Assembly: GCA_947630185.1 (NCBI GenBank)
Contig: CANRGT010000005.1
Location: 1-64,000, forward strand
DNA length: 64,000 nucleotides
Reading direction: 5' to 3'
Origin: an uncultured Clostridia bacterium
GTDB taxonomy: Bacteria; Bacillota; Clostridia; TANB77; CAG-508
Numbering within the stretch: position 1 is the first letter of the stretch; each line of letters starts with the position of its first letter. Positions 36,260 through 45,445 of the stretch are shown here, in pieces. The position numbers and the translations under genes were made by a program. The notes under the pieces were generated by a model, which was not told the DNA's origin, did no database searches, and saw only the letters and a program-made list of their open reading frames with translations.

Positions 36260-37828
36260 ATGAATATAGATGTAGATAGTATAAAAAGAAAATTACTAAT
36301 AAAGTATCCATCTTTTGGAAGTATATTAGCAAATACTGAATTTCAAAAAGACTTTGATGTTGGAACAGCAGGAACAGATGGAAAAGTAATTTTATATAAT
36401 CCTAAATTTTTAAATGACTTATCAGAAAAGGAGCAAGTTTTTATATTTGCTCACGAAGTATGTCATATAGCTTTTGACCACATATTTAGGAGTGAAGGAA
36501 AAGATAAAAGAATATGGAATATTGCAACTGATGCTGTAATAAATGCTCTACTACAAAATGATGGATTAGATATGCCAACGAAAACTACACAAATAAATGG
36601 AGAATCAAAAACTGTAAAAATTGTAATTGATATTCCAGAAGCAATAAACTATGATGCAGATGAAATGTATAATAAATTATTAGAAGAAGAAAAAAAGAAA
36701 CCAAAACAGCAAGGTCAGCAAGGAAATCAAGGACAACAAGAACAGCAAAATAGTCAAGAACAACAAGAAGAAACAGTTAATGGATATGATGCACATAGTT
36801 TATGGGATAAAGCAATAGAAGAAAGAAAACTATGGAGAAAAGCTAAAGGAAATCAAGAATCTAAAAATAGCAATGAAAGTAAAGCTAGTAAAGGTGACAA
36901 AAGTTCACAAGAAAATCAAAGTGAGCAAGATTCTAAAAAACAGCAAAAAGGAGAAGAACAAAAGCAAGAACAAGGCAAGCAAAAAGATCAAGAGTCACAA
37001 GAACAGAAAGATGAAAAAGAAAGTCAGGAGCAACAAGACCAGCAAGGCGAGCAAGAAAATAAGGAAAGTAAAAAAGAAGAAAAAGAGAAAAGAGAAAATC
37101 AAGAAAAGTCAAAATTTGTAGAGCAAGGTGAAAGAGAAACTTTTAAACAGATTAGAATAGAAAGAAGAAAACAATTAGAAGAATTAAGTAAAGAATTAGC
37201 AAGTAAGGCATCTCAACCAGCAGGAAATGAAATACAGAGGGAAGGTAAGAAATTATCTGATATTGGAGTAGCTGCTCCACTAATTGATTGGAGAAGATTG
37301 TTAAGACAAGCGATAAAATATAATGAAGAATGGAGTAGGAAAAATGCTAGAATGAGAAATGAATATTTTAGACACAGATTAGAGCAAATTCCAATTCCAG
37401 AAGCAGAAATTTTATTAGATACAAGTGGATCAGTAAGTGAAATATTATTAAAAAATTTCTTAAGAGAATGTAAAAATATTTTAAATACTGCAAGAGTTAA
37501 AGTTGGATGCTTCAACACAGAATTTCATGGATTTACAGAGCTTAGAAGACCAGAAGATATTGACAATATGAGTTTTCCAATAGGAGGAGGAACAGACTTT
37601 AATGCAGCCGTCAAAGCTTTTTCAAGAAAAGCTTCAAATAAGATAATATTTACAGATGGAGAAGCACCTATGCCAGAAGAAACAGTTAGAAATGTCATTT
37701 GGGTTGTATTTGGAAATAGAAAGATTAATCCTAAAGGTGGAAGAGTAATAAATATTACTGGTGAACAATTAGAAAAATTATATAAATTATTTATAAAAGA
37801 TGATTTAGAAGATGATATAAGTAGATAG
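36260..37828 (+). CDS. VWA-domain protein with N-terminal metallopeptidase-like domain (DUF2201 type)
   Basis: 522 residues. The N-terminal domain contains FAHEVCHIAFDH, the HExxH zinc motif (about 68-79). A long Gln/Glu/Lys/Ser low-complexity linker spans about 150-295. The C-terminal VWA-like domain has a MIDAS-type LLDTSGSVSE (about 383), GGGTDFNAAV and IIFTDGEAP. Such proteins are standard partners of MoxR ATPases. RBS AAGGAGG. It is the last gene of the MoxR module, followed by a terminator. The likely role is the metal-dependent effector or client-binding arm driven by the ATPases; that is inference from the pairing. Confidence 0.8.
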   Translation: MNIDVDSIKRKLLIKYPSFGSILANTEFQKDFDVGTAGTDGKVILYNPKFLNDLSEKEQVFIFAHEVCHIAFDHIFRSEGKDKRIWNIATDAVINALLQNDGLDMPTKTTQINGESKTVKIVIDIPEAINYDADEMYNKLLEEEKKKPKQQGQQGNQGQQEQQNSQEQQEETVNGYDAHSLWDKAIEERKLWRKAKGNQESKNSNESKASKGDKSSQENQSEQDSKKQQKGEEQKQEQGKQKDQESQEQKDEKESQEQQDQQGEQENKESKKEEKEKRENQEKSKFVEQGERETFKQIRIERRKQLEELSKELASKASQPAGNEIQREGKKLSDIGVAAPLIDWRRLLRQAIKYNEEWSRKNARMRNEYFRHRLEQIPIPEAEILLDTSGSVSEILLKNFLRECKNILNTARVKVGCFNTEFHGFTELRRPEDIDNMSFPIGGGTDFNAAVKAFSRKASNKIIFTDGEAPMPEETVRNVIWVVFGNRKINPKGGRVINITGEQLEKLYKLFIKDDLEDDISR

Positions 37829-37854
37829 GATTTTAAAAGTTGAAAAATACATAT

Positions 37855-37897
37855 AAAAAGTAGAATTCTTATTATAGAGGGAATTCTATTTTTTTAT
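37855..37897 (+). terminator. Terminator of the MoxR/VWA module
   Basis: AAAAGTAGAATTC pairs with GAATTCTATTTTTTT around TTATTATAGAGG; nearly the same sequence as the hairpin at 29713. Confidence 0.8.
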
Positions 37898-37916
37898 CTT
37901 AAAAATAAAAAAATTC

Positions 37917-37945
37917 TTGACTAATGCAAACAATTGTTTTATAAT
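37917..37945 (+). promoter_or_regulatory. dinD promoter with palindromic operator candidate
   Basis: TTGACT (37917-37922), 17 bp, TATAAT (37940-37945). The spacer holds the perfect 12-bp palindrome AAACAATTGTTT (37928-37939), a plausible repressor site. It is not the usual Gram-positive LexA box (GAAC-N4-GTTC). Confidence 0.65.
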
Positions 37946-37988
37946 AATATCGTATCAAAGATAAATATAAAAAAGGAGATGATATTAT

Positions 37989-38819
37989 ATGAAAGAAATG
38001 GATAAAAATAATAAATCCTTTGAAAATATTAAACATATTGACGAAGATGGTGTTGAATTTTGGTATGCTAGAGAGCTTATGAAAGTTTTAGAATATAATA
38101 AATGGCAGAATTTTGAAAAAATAATTCATAAAGCAAAAATATCCTGTGAAAATAGTAATATTAATGTATTTGAACATTTTACTGACATCAGTAAGTTGTC
38201 AAAACGTGCTAATAATGCAGAAGTAATAATTAAAGATTATAAATTAACTCGTTATGCTTGTTATTTAATAGCACAAAATGGAGATAGTAGAAAAAAAGTT
38301 ATAGCTTTAGCACAAACATATTTTGCAGTTCAAACTAGAAAACAAGAAATTACTGAAAAAGAATACACTTCTTTAACAGAAGATGAAAAGAGATTTTTCC
38401 AAAGAAACTTAACAAAAAAAGGCAACTATTCACTTAATCAAACAGCAAAAAAGGCAGGAGTTAAAAATTTTGATAAATTTCATAATTATGGATATAAAGG
38501 TTTATACAATGGAGAAACAGCTGATGATATTGCAAAAAGAAAAGGATTAAGATATAGAGAAGATATTTTAGACAATATGGGAAGTGATGAACTTATTGCT
38601 AATTTATTTAGAATTTCTCAAAAAGAACAAAAGTTAAAAAAAGATAACATACAAACAGAAAAAGAAGCCAATAAAACTCATTATAACATTGGAAGAAATA
38701 TTAGAGAAGTAATAGCTAAAAACGGTGGAACTATGCCAGAAGATTTACCAACACCTGAAAAGAGTTTAAAGCAATTGGAAAAAGAGAATAATAAAAGTTT
38801 AACAAAAGTAAAAAATTAA
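37989..38819 (+). CDS. dinD: DNA-damage-inducible protein D (DinD-like)
   Basis: 276 residues. The N-terminal half is BRO/KilA-like (FWYARELMKVLEYNKWQNF), with KLTRYACYLIAQNGDSRK and AQTYFAVQTRKQE, followed by a C-terminal domain with KAGVKNFDKFHNYGYKGLYNGET, as in DinD. In E. coli DinD is SOS-induced and inhibits RecA filament activity. Whether that holds here is unknown. RBS AAAGGAG 9 nt before ATG. It has a strong promoter of its own and is the only obvious stress gene in the island. Confidence 0.85.
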   Translation: MKEMDKNNKSFENIKHIDEDGVEFWYARELMKVLEYNKWQNFEKIIHKAKISCENSNINVFEHFTDISKLSKRANNAEVIIKDYKLTRYACYLIAQNGDSRKKVIALAQTYFAVQTRKQEITEKEYTSLTEDEKRFFQRNLTKKGNYSLNQTAKKAGVKNFDKFHNYGYKGLYNGETADDIAKRKGLRYREDILDNMGSDELIANLFRISQKEQKLKKDNIQTEKEANKTHYNIGRNIREVIAKNGGTMPEDLPTPEKSLKQLEKENNKSLTKVKN

Positions 38820-38927
38820 ACAAATATATCATGTTGACAAGCAATTTCTAATTAGATATAATACCCAAAGAAAAGGATATGTTTATACAAAATTATAAAC
38901 ATACAAATTATGAAAGGGGAAAATAAA

Positions 38928-39536
38928 ATGAACAAAACAACAAAAATTATTATTGCAGTAGTTGTAGTTGTTGCAGTTATTGCAGTCGTAGCAGTAGTTT
39001 TGACAATGGGAGGAAAATCTACAAATGGACAAACAAACTTACCAGAAGTAAATAGCGTAGAGGATCTAACAAATTTAGTTAGCAAAGTATATGAAGGTGT
39101 AACAGTAGAAATATACAACGTAGAAACTAGAGATATTGATTTAACTGATTCTACAATAGTAAAATCATACACAGGTCTTGAAAATGGAGAAAACCTTGAA
39201 TATGCAGTTGTATCAGAGCCAATGATTAATGCTCAAGCCTACTCACTTATAATGGCAAAAGTAAAAGACGGTGTAAATGCAAACGAAGTTGCAAAAGAAA
39301 TGTCAGAAAAAATAGATACAAGAAAATGGATTTGTGTAACAGCAAAACAATTATATGCAACAAGTAGTGGTAACATTGTATTTTTAGTAATGACAGATAA
39401 AGAAAAAGCAACAGGAGTTTATGAAAGCTTTAAAACTTTAGCAGGAACAATTGGAGAAGAATATGAAAGGACTACAGAAGATGATGAGCTACCACCTGAC
39501 ACAGATACAGGAATAGCATTTCCAGTTCCACAATAA
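38928..39536 (+). CDS. Exported or membrane-anchored hypothetical protein
   Basis: 202 residues from ATG 38928, which has AAAGGGG 6-8 nt upstream; the ATG at 38910 overlaps that box. A very hydrophobic Val/Ala-rich N-terminal helix (TKIIIAVVVVVAVIAVVAVVLT) is followed by an extracellular domain of about 170 residues with no Cys and an acidic C-terminus (TTEDDELPPDTDTG). No family recognised. A strong hairpin follows. Confidence 0.6.
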   Translation: MNKTTKIIIAVVVVVAVIAVVAVVLTMGGKSTNGQTNLPEVNSVEDLTNLVSKVYEGVTVEIYNVETRDIDLTDSTIVKSYTGLENGENLEYAVVSEPMINAQAYSLIMAKVKDGVNANEVAKEMSEKIDTRKWICVTAKQLYATSSGNIVFLVMTDKEKATGVYESFKTLAGTIGEEYERTTEDDELPPDTDTGIAFPVPQ

Positions 39537-39553
39537 AAAATATTAAACAATTT

Positions 39554-39597
39554 TATCGCTGGCAAAAAAATAGAGAAAATCTATTTTGTCAGCGATT
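39554..39597 (+). terminator. Terminator-like hairpin
   Basis: ATCGCTGGCAAAAAAATAG pairs with CTATTTTGTCAGCGAT around AGAAAAT with a few mismatches; the T run after it is short. Confidence 0.6.
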
Positions 39598-39643
39598 TAT
39601 TTAAATTATATAAATAAAAACTTTAAATTTAAGAAAGGGGAAT

Positions 39644-39676
39644 ATGATATTTAAGAAACTTAAATATTATATATAA
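39644..39676 (+). CDS. Ten-residue leader ORF before the MBOAT gene
   Basis: ATG 39644 has the best RBS of the region (AAGAAAGGGG) and encodes MIFKKLKYYI, ending 8 nt before the MBOAT start, which lacks its own RBS. Translation of the MBOAT gene is probably coupled to it. Confidence 0.4.
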   Translation: MIFKKLKYYI

Positions 39677-39684
39677 GCAAAAAA

Positions 39685-41076
39685 ATGGTATTTTCAAGTA
39701 TTACATTCTTATTTTATTTTTTACCAATAGTGCTTGGGGTTTATTATATAGTACCAAAAAAATGTAAAAACATAGTGCTTTTAATAGCATCATTTGCTTT
39801 TTATTTTTTTGGCGAACCAACTTATGTTTTACTAATGGCATTTTCAATTATAATTACATACATATTTGGACTTTTAATTGATAAATATCAAAAAACAGAA
39901 AAGGCTAAAATATTCTTAGCACTAGCCTGCATAATCAGTATAGGACTATTAGTTTATTTTAAATATGCAAACTTTATAATAGAAAATATCAATCTATGGC
40001 TAAAACATAAAGTGGATTTTATAAATGTAGTATTGCCAATAGGAATATCCTTCTATACTTTTCAAATGTTAAGCTATCTAGTAGATGTTTATAAAGGAAA
40101 TGCAAAAGTACAAAAAAATATTTTAAAGCTAGCTATGTATGTATCTCTATTCCCACAGCTAATTGCAGGTCCAATTGTTAGATATACTACCATACAAGAC
40201 CAAATAGAGAATAGAACTCACACCATGGAAAAGTTTGCTCTAGGTGTTAGAAGATTTATCATAGGTTTAAGCAAAAAAGTTTTAATTGCAAATGTATTAG
40301 GAGAGCTTGTAACTACCTTTTTAGCAAGTAACGAAATGAGCGTGCTATATTATTGGCTATATGCTATTTCAGCGATGCTTCAAATTTACTTTGACTTTTC
40401 AGGCTATTCAGACATGGCAATAGGACTTGGTAAAATGTTTGGCTTTGAATTTTTAGAAAACTTTAATTATCCATATATTGCAAAAAGCATTACAGACTTT
40501 TGGAGAAGATGGCATATATCTTTAAGCAGTTGGTTTAGAGACTATGTGTATATTCCACTTGGAGGAAATAGAACAACAAAAATAAAATGGCTAAGAAACA
40601 TAATGATAGTATGGCTACTTACAGGTTTATGGCATGGAGCAGCATGGAACTTTATTATATGGGGATTATACTTTGGCATTTTATTAATTATAGAAAAGCT
40701 ATTCTTAGGAAAATATTTAGAAAAGCTTCCAAAAATATTTTCACATTTATATGTACTAATTTTAGTAATGATTAGCTTCATAATATTTAATGGAGAAAGT
40801 ACATCTATGATTTTGCAAAATATAGGAGGGCTAGTAGGCATAGGAAAAGTGCCACTTATCTTACCTGAAAGTATGTATTATTTAAAAAGCTACTTTATAG
40901 TTATAGTAATTGGAATGATTGGGGCAACACCAATTCTTAAAAATATTGCTACATCTAAAAAAGTAGAAAAGATAGCAAATGTATTAGAGCCAATATTTTT
41001 GGTATGTTTACTTGTAATATGCACTTCATATATTGTTGATGGGTCGTTTAATCCATTTCTATATTTTAGATTTTAA
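39685..41076 (+). CDS. MBOAT-family membrane O-acyltransferase (AlgI/DltB-like)
   Basis: 463 residues with about ten transmembrane helices. MVFSSITFLFYFLPIVLGVYY is the classic N-terminus of this family. FDFSGYSDMAIGLGKMFGF and the catalytic-His region TGLWHGAAWNFIIWG are visible near 240-260 and 310-325. It transfers acyl groups, often acetyl, from the cytoplasm to an extracellular polymer. The DHHW protein encoded next is the typical periplasmic-side partner, so the pair probably O-acetylates a wall polysaccharide. No RBS of its own; see leader at 39644. Confidence 0.92.
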   Translation: MVFSSITFLFYFLPIVLGVYYIVPKKCKNIVLLIASFAFYFFGEPTYVLLMAFSIIITYIFGLLIDKYQKTEKAKIFLALACIISIGLLVYFKYANFIIENINLWLKHKVDFINVVLPIGISFYTFQMLSYLVDVYKGNAKVQKNILKLAMYVSLFPQLIAGPIVRYTTIQDQIENRTHTMEKFALGVRRFIIGLSKKVLIANVLGELVTTFLASNEMSVLYYWLYAISAMLQIYFDFSGYSDMAIGLGKMFGFEFLENFNYPYIAKSITDFWRRWHISLSSWFRDYVYIPLGGNRTTKIKWLRNIMIVWLLTGLWHGAAWNFIIWGLYFGILLIIEKLFLGKYLEKLPKIFSHLYVLILVMISFIIFNGESTSMILQNIGGLVGIGKVPLILPESMYYLKSYFIVIVIGMIGATPILKNIATSKKVEKIANVLEPIFLVCLLVICTSYIVDGSFNPFLYFRF

Positions 41077-41089
41077 CATTTAAATTATT

Positions 41090-41258
41090 AAATTAACAAT
41101 ATAGTAATTGGAATAGCACCGCGTAGCGTTCAAACGGAACGAAGTGAAGTGCGCTTGGAGCAACCAACATCTTAGTAATAAATTGTAGAGTATCTACAAT
41201 TTATTACATAAGGTGGTTGCGTGGGCAAGGTGCATGGAAATTACTATATTGTTAATTT
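41090..41258 (+). repeat. Palindromic intergenic repeat, copy B (169 bp)
   Basis: Perfect 20-bp ends AAATTAACAATATAGTAATT (41090-41109) and its complement at 41239-41258. The core matches copy A (CACCGCGTAGCG, GCGCTTGGAGCAACCAACAT, AATAAATTGTAG...CTACAATTTATT, AAGGTGGTTGCG, CAAGGTGC). It lies between the MBOAT and DHHW genes. Confidence 0.85.
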
Positions 41259-41279
41259 TAAAGAAAGGTAAAAAAATAA

Positions 41280-42392
41280 ATGAAAAATAAAATAATAGCA
41301 ATCGGCTTCATACTAATATTATTTGTATGCTTTGCTTTAAATATTATAAAGAAAGATGAAGAGATATCAACATCAGAAAGAAGAAAATTAGCAAAGTTTC
41401 CGACCATAACATTAGAAAATGTAGTAAAAGGTAAAACTTCAGAAGAATTTGATAAATACACAGTAGACCAATTTGTTTTAAGAGATTCTTTTAGAAGCAT
41501 AAAATCTTTTTGGTCAAATTATGTATTTAGAAAAAAAGATAATAATGGGCTATTTTTAAAGGATGATAGAATTTATAAAATAGAATATCCATTAAACAAA
41601 GAATATGTTAAAAAGTCAGCCGAGAAAATAAAAAATGTTTATGAAAAGTATTTAAATGGAAATATGAACATATATTATTCAATTATTCCAGATAAAAATT
41701 ATTATTTAGAATCAGATTATTTAAAAATAGATGTAAAAGATATGCAAAAAGTATTGGAAGAAACATTAAATCAAGGTACATTACAAAAAGCTGAATTACC
41801 CGAAATGGAATATATTGATATTACAAATGCTTTAAGTCTTGAGGATTATTATAAAACAGACTTACACTGGAAACAGGAAAATATTAAAAAGGTAGTAAGC
41901 ACGCTAGAAAGCGAAATGAATTTAAAAGATACTTCAAGCATTAACTATGAAACACAAGAATTAGGAGATTTTTATGGTACATATTATGGGCAATTAGGAA
42001 TGAATGTACCACCTGACAAAATAACTATTTTAAGTAATAATGTAATAGAAAATGCTACTTGTTACAACTATGAAACAAACAAAACAGAAAATATATATGA
42101 TATGAAAAAATGGCAAACATCTTCAGATAAGTATGATGTGTATCTATCTGGTGCAGTGCCACTTATTACAATAGAAAATAAGTCTAATCAAAATGGAAAA
42201 GAACTTTTATTATTTAGAGATTCTTTTGGAAGCAGTATAGCACCATTACTACTTGAAAATTATCAAAAAATTACTTTAATTGATTTAAGATATGTTTCAA
42301 GTACAATACTAAGTAACTATATTGATTTTGAAAATCAAGATGTACTATTTTTGTACAGCACCTTGGTTTTGAATCAAAATGTATTAAGATAG
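41280..42392 (+). CDS. DHHW/AlgX-like SGNH-fold protein
   Basis: 370 residues. One N-terminal signal/anchor helix (IIAIGFILILFVCFALNII) is followed by an extracytoplasmic domain with YYSIIPDKNYYLESDY, the YKTDLHWKQEN motif (DHHW type, about 198-208) and LLLFRDSFGSSIAPLL. Such proteins act with MBOAT acyltransferases to acetylate exopolysaccharide or teichoic-type polymers. RBS AAGAAAGG. Directly follows the MBOAT gene across repeat copy B. Confidence 0.85.
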   Translation: MKNKIIAIGFILILFVCFALNIIKKDEEISTSERRKLAKFPTITLENVVKGKTSEEFDKYTVDQFVLRDSFRSIKSFWSNYVFRKKDNNGLFLKDDRIYKIEYPLNKEYVKKSAEKIKNVYEKYLNGNMNIYYSIIPDKNYYLESDYLKIDVKDMQKVLEETLNQGTLQKAELPEMEYIDITNALSLEDYYKTDLHWKQENIKKVVSTLESEMNLKDTSSINYETQELGDFYGTYYGQLGMNVPPDKITILSNNVIENATCYNYETNKTENIYDMKKWQTSSDKYDVYLSGAVPLITIENKSNQNGKELLLFRDSFGSSIAPLLLENYQKITLIDLRYVSSTILSNYIDFENQDVLFLYSTLVLNQNVLR

Positions 42393-42534
42393 CAGTCAAG
42401 TTATAGTGCTAATTTAAAAGTACCAATATAAAAATAATAATATAAAAGAGCTAATTTAAAAACTTGCAAACTATACTTATACATGATAATATTATAACGA
42501 ATAAAATATATTTAACATGAAAAAGGAGTATAGA

Positions 42535-45345
42535 GTGAAGAAAGTTAGTATTATTGTGCCGGTATATAATGTTGAAAAGTATTTAGAAAGATGCTTAGAA
42601 ACCCTAGTTAATCAAACATTAAAAGACATAGAAATTATCATTGTAAATGATGGTAGTAAAGACGGCTCTAAAGGAATAATAGATAAATATGTTGAAAAGT
42701 ACCCTGATATGATAAAAGCTTTTCATACAGAAAATGGTGGGGCTTCAAAAGCAAGAAATTATGCCTTAAAATATGTAACTGGTGAATACCTAGGCTTTGT
42801 AGATAGTGATGATTATATAGCAAAAGATATGTATGAAAAACTTTATAATAAAGCAATTAAAGAAAATGCTGATATTGTGTGTTGTAATTATTATAGAATA
42901 AAAGAAGATAAGCAAAAATTTAATACAAAAAAGTTTGGAAATCGTAAAATTAACAAAGATGATGTATTTAACAAAAGTATATATGAAGCTAATTTGTTAT
43001 TTGATGAAGTTCCATATATTTGGAACAAAATATTTAAAACCGATATTATTAAAAATAATAACTTTGAATTTGATAATAATTTAAGAATATATGAAGACTT
43101 ATTATTTACTTATAAAGCATTTTCAAAGGCCAATAAAATATCTAGAATTGATGAAGCTACATATTATTATATAGTTTCTAGAGCAGGCTCTTTGACAAAA
43201 TACTTAACTGAAAAAAGATTCGATATATTTAGTGTTACAGAAAAATTAAATGATTATTATAAAGAAATTGGCAAATATGATGAGCTTAAAGATGTTTTAC
43301 TATATGTAATATTAAAACATATATATGTTATATTAGAAAAAAATACTCTTTTAAAAGAAAAAAAATTAAAACTTAAATATATAAATAAAGTATTTGAATT
43401 TTTAAATGAAAAATTCCCTAATTGGAAAGAAAATATGTATTTTGATTTACAGGAGAAAGATCCTAAAAAATACACATCAAAATCTTATTGGAAAACATGT
43501 ACTATAATAGGAATTAATATTGTTACAGCAGTAGAATCTTTAAAAATAAAAATAAAAAAATTATTTGAGATTTTATTTTTTAGAAGACCAGGTGCTGTAT
43601 ATGCTAAACAATGTAAAAGAAAAATTGATGAAAAAAGTATTTTCATATTTTCTCAGCAGGGAAATAACCTAAATGGAAATATGTTTTATATAGCGAAAGA
43701 ACTTGCTACAAATGAATTATACAAAGATTTTAGAATTAATATAGGATATAGTGACGAAAGCAAAGAAAAATTTAAAAATTTATTAGAGAGCTATAAAATT
43801 TTAAATAGGGTAGAACTTATAAAAAATAAAACAGCTAAATTTGCGAAAATCCTAGCAAAATCTAAATACTTATTTACAGATACCAGTATGCCAATATATT
43901 TTATAAAAAGAAAAGAACAAGTATATTTAAACACATGGCATGGAACACCTTTAAAAACATTAGGAAAGAGTACAGAAAGTGACTTTTTTGATATAGCAAA
44001 TGTTCAAAAGAATTTTGTTATAGCAGATTATTTACTATATCCAAGTGAATACATGATGGACATTATGATTAGAGACTATATGGTAGATAAAATAGCAAAT
44101 AACAAAGTAATGTTATGTGGATATCCTAGAAATGAAGTATTTTTAAGGGATAATGTTAAAGATATAAAAGAGCAAAACGGAATTGATTCTGACAAAACAA
44201 TAATAGCTTATATGCCTACATGGAGGGGTTCTGTTCGTAATGTAGATATGGAAAGGCAATTAAAAATTGCAGAAAATCATATTAGAGATATAAGTGAAAG
44301 ACTAAATGAAAACCAAGTGTTATATATCAATATGCATCCATTTATAGGGAATAAAATTGATATAGAAAAATATGATAATGTTAAAACATTTCCAAAGAAC
44401 TTTGAAACATATGATTTTCTAAGTATATGCGATATATTAATAACTGATTATTCAAGTGTATTTTTTGATTTTGCTACAACTAATAAAAAGATAATTTTAT
44501 TTGCATATGATAAAAAAGAGTATTTTGAAAATAGAGGTGTATATTTACCTTTTGATGAATTACCTTTCCCAAAAGTAGAAACAGTAGAAGATTTAATTAA
44601 AGAAATAAATTCTCCAATACAATATGAAACAGAAGATTTCTTAAATAAATTTTGCCAATATGAAAGAAAAGATATGTCAAAACTAATTTGCGAAAAAGTA
44701 GTTTTAAACAAACAAAATGAAATAAAAATAATAGATATGCCTAAATCAGAAAAAGAAAATGTACTTCTACACATTGGCGATTTTAAGCCAAATAATACTA
44801 CAAAAGATTTTATTGAAACTGTAAATAATACGGAAGAAACAAATTATAACTATTATATATCATATGTTACTAAAAGTTTAAGAACTAACAAGGATCTATT
44901 CAAAAAAGTAATTAATAAGGTAAATTTTTATGGGCAATTGGGAAGAAATTCAAACTTAAAGAAGATAGATGCTGTACTAATTAGACTACTTAAAAACAAT
45001 AAATGGCTATATAATATATTCAAAAATAGATACAAAAAAATGCACCAATTGGAGTTAAAAAGAATATTTGGTGACATTGAATTTAAAACAGCAATCTTTT
45101 ATGGCGATATAGATTATAAAGAAATATATCAATTATTAGATATGAATTGCAAAAGAATATTATACGTGAAAGAAACAGAAAATTTTAATACTAGCATAAA
45201 TAAAAAAGTTTACAATGGATTAGATTATATATTAACAACAAATCAAGAAACTTATGATAAAATAAAGCAGTATTGCGGACAAGACTCAAATATAAAATTA
45301 ATTAATCCAATTAGTAATTTAAATGATTTTTATGAATTAATATAA
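42535..45345 (+). CDS. Fused GT2 glycosyltransferase and CDP-glycerol glycerophosphotransferase (TagF-like)
   Basis: 936 residues from GTG 42535 (AAAAGGAG 6 nt upstream; ATG 42517 lies before that box). The N-terminal GT2 domain has VSIIVPVYNVEKYLERCLET, VNDGSKDGS and VDSDD. The TagF/TagB-type domain starts around 350 and has LNTWHGTPLKTLG, YMPTWRGSVR and ITDYSSVFFDFA. A further region of about 200 residues (LLHIGDFKPNNTT...) follows. It likely builds a poly(glycerol-phosphate) or glycosylated teichoic-like polymer at the inner membrane face. With the MBOAT/DHHW pair it suggests one wall-polymer locus. Confidence 0.88.
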   Translation: MKKVSIIVPVYNVEKYLERCLETLVNQTLKDIEIIIVNDGSKDGSKGIIDKYVEKYPDMIKAFHTENGGASKARNYALKYVTGEYLGFVDSDDYIAKDMYEKLYNKAIKENADIVCCNYYRIKEDKQKFNTKKFGNRKINKDDVFNKSIYEANLLFDEVPYIWNKIFKTDIIKNNNFEFDNNLRIYEDLLFTYKAFSKANKISRIDEATYYYIVSRAGSLTKYLTEKRFDIFSVTEKLNDYYKEIGKYDELKDVLLYVILKHIYVILEKNTLLKEKKLKLKYINKVFEFLNEKFPNWKENMYFDLQEKDPKKYTSKSYWKTCTIIGINIVTAVESLKIKIKKLFEILFFRRPGAVYAKQCKRKIDEKSIFIFSQQGNNLNGNMFYIAKELATNELYKDFRINIGYSDESKEKFKNLLESYKILNRVELIKNKTAKFAKILAKSKYLFTDTSMPIYFIKRKEQVYLNTWHGTPLKTLGKSTESDFFDIANVQKNFVIADYLLYPSEYMMDIMIRDYMVDKIANNKVMLCGYPRNEVFLRDNVKDIKEQNGIDSDKTIIAYMPTWRGSVRNVDMERQLKIAENHIRDISERLNENQVLYINMHPFIGNKIDIEKYDNVKTFPKNFETYDFLSICDILITDYSSVFFDFATTNKKIILFAYDKKEYFENRGVYLPFDELPFPKVETVEDLIKEINSPIQYETEDFLNKFCQYERKDMSKLICEKVVLNKQNEIKIIDMPKSEKENVLLHIGDFKPNNTTKDFIETVNNTEETNYNYYISYVTKSLRTNKDLFKKVINKVNFYGQLGRNSNLKKIDAVLIRLLKNNKWLYNIFKNRYKKMHQLELKRIFGDIEFKTAIFYGDIDYKEIYQLLDMNCKRILYVKETENFNTSINKKVYNGLDYILTTNQETYDKIKQYCGQDSNIKLINPISNLNDFYELI

Positions 45346-45445
45346 TTACAAAATTAATAATTATAAAAAAATCAATTTAATAATCATAAAACATTAGATA
45401 CAATTATTTTATTTTTAATTTTATAAAATGAGGAGAAATGTAAAG

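Noticed and set aside
30000..37900. Diversity-generating retroelement reverse transcriptase within the window
   Set aside because: I looked for a 300-400-residue frame with reverse transcriptase motifs near the variable cassettes on both strands and found none. The DGR idea therefore rests on the cassettes alone.
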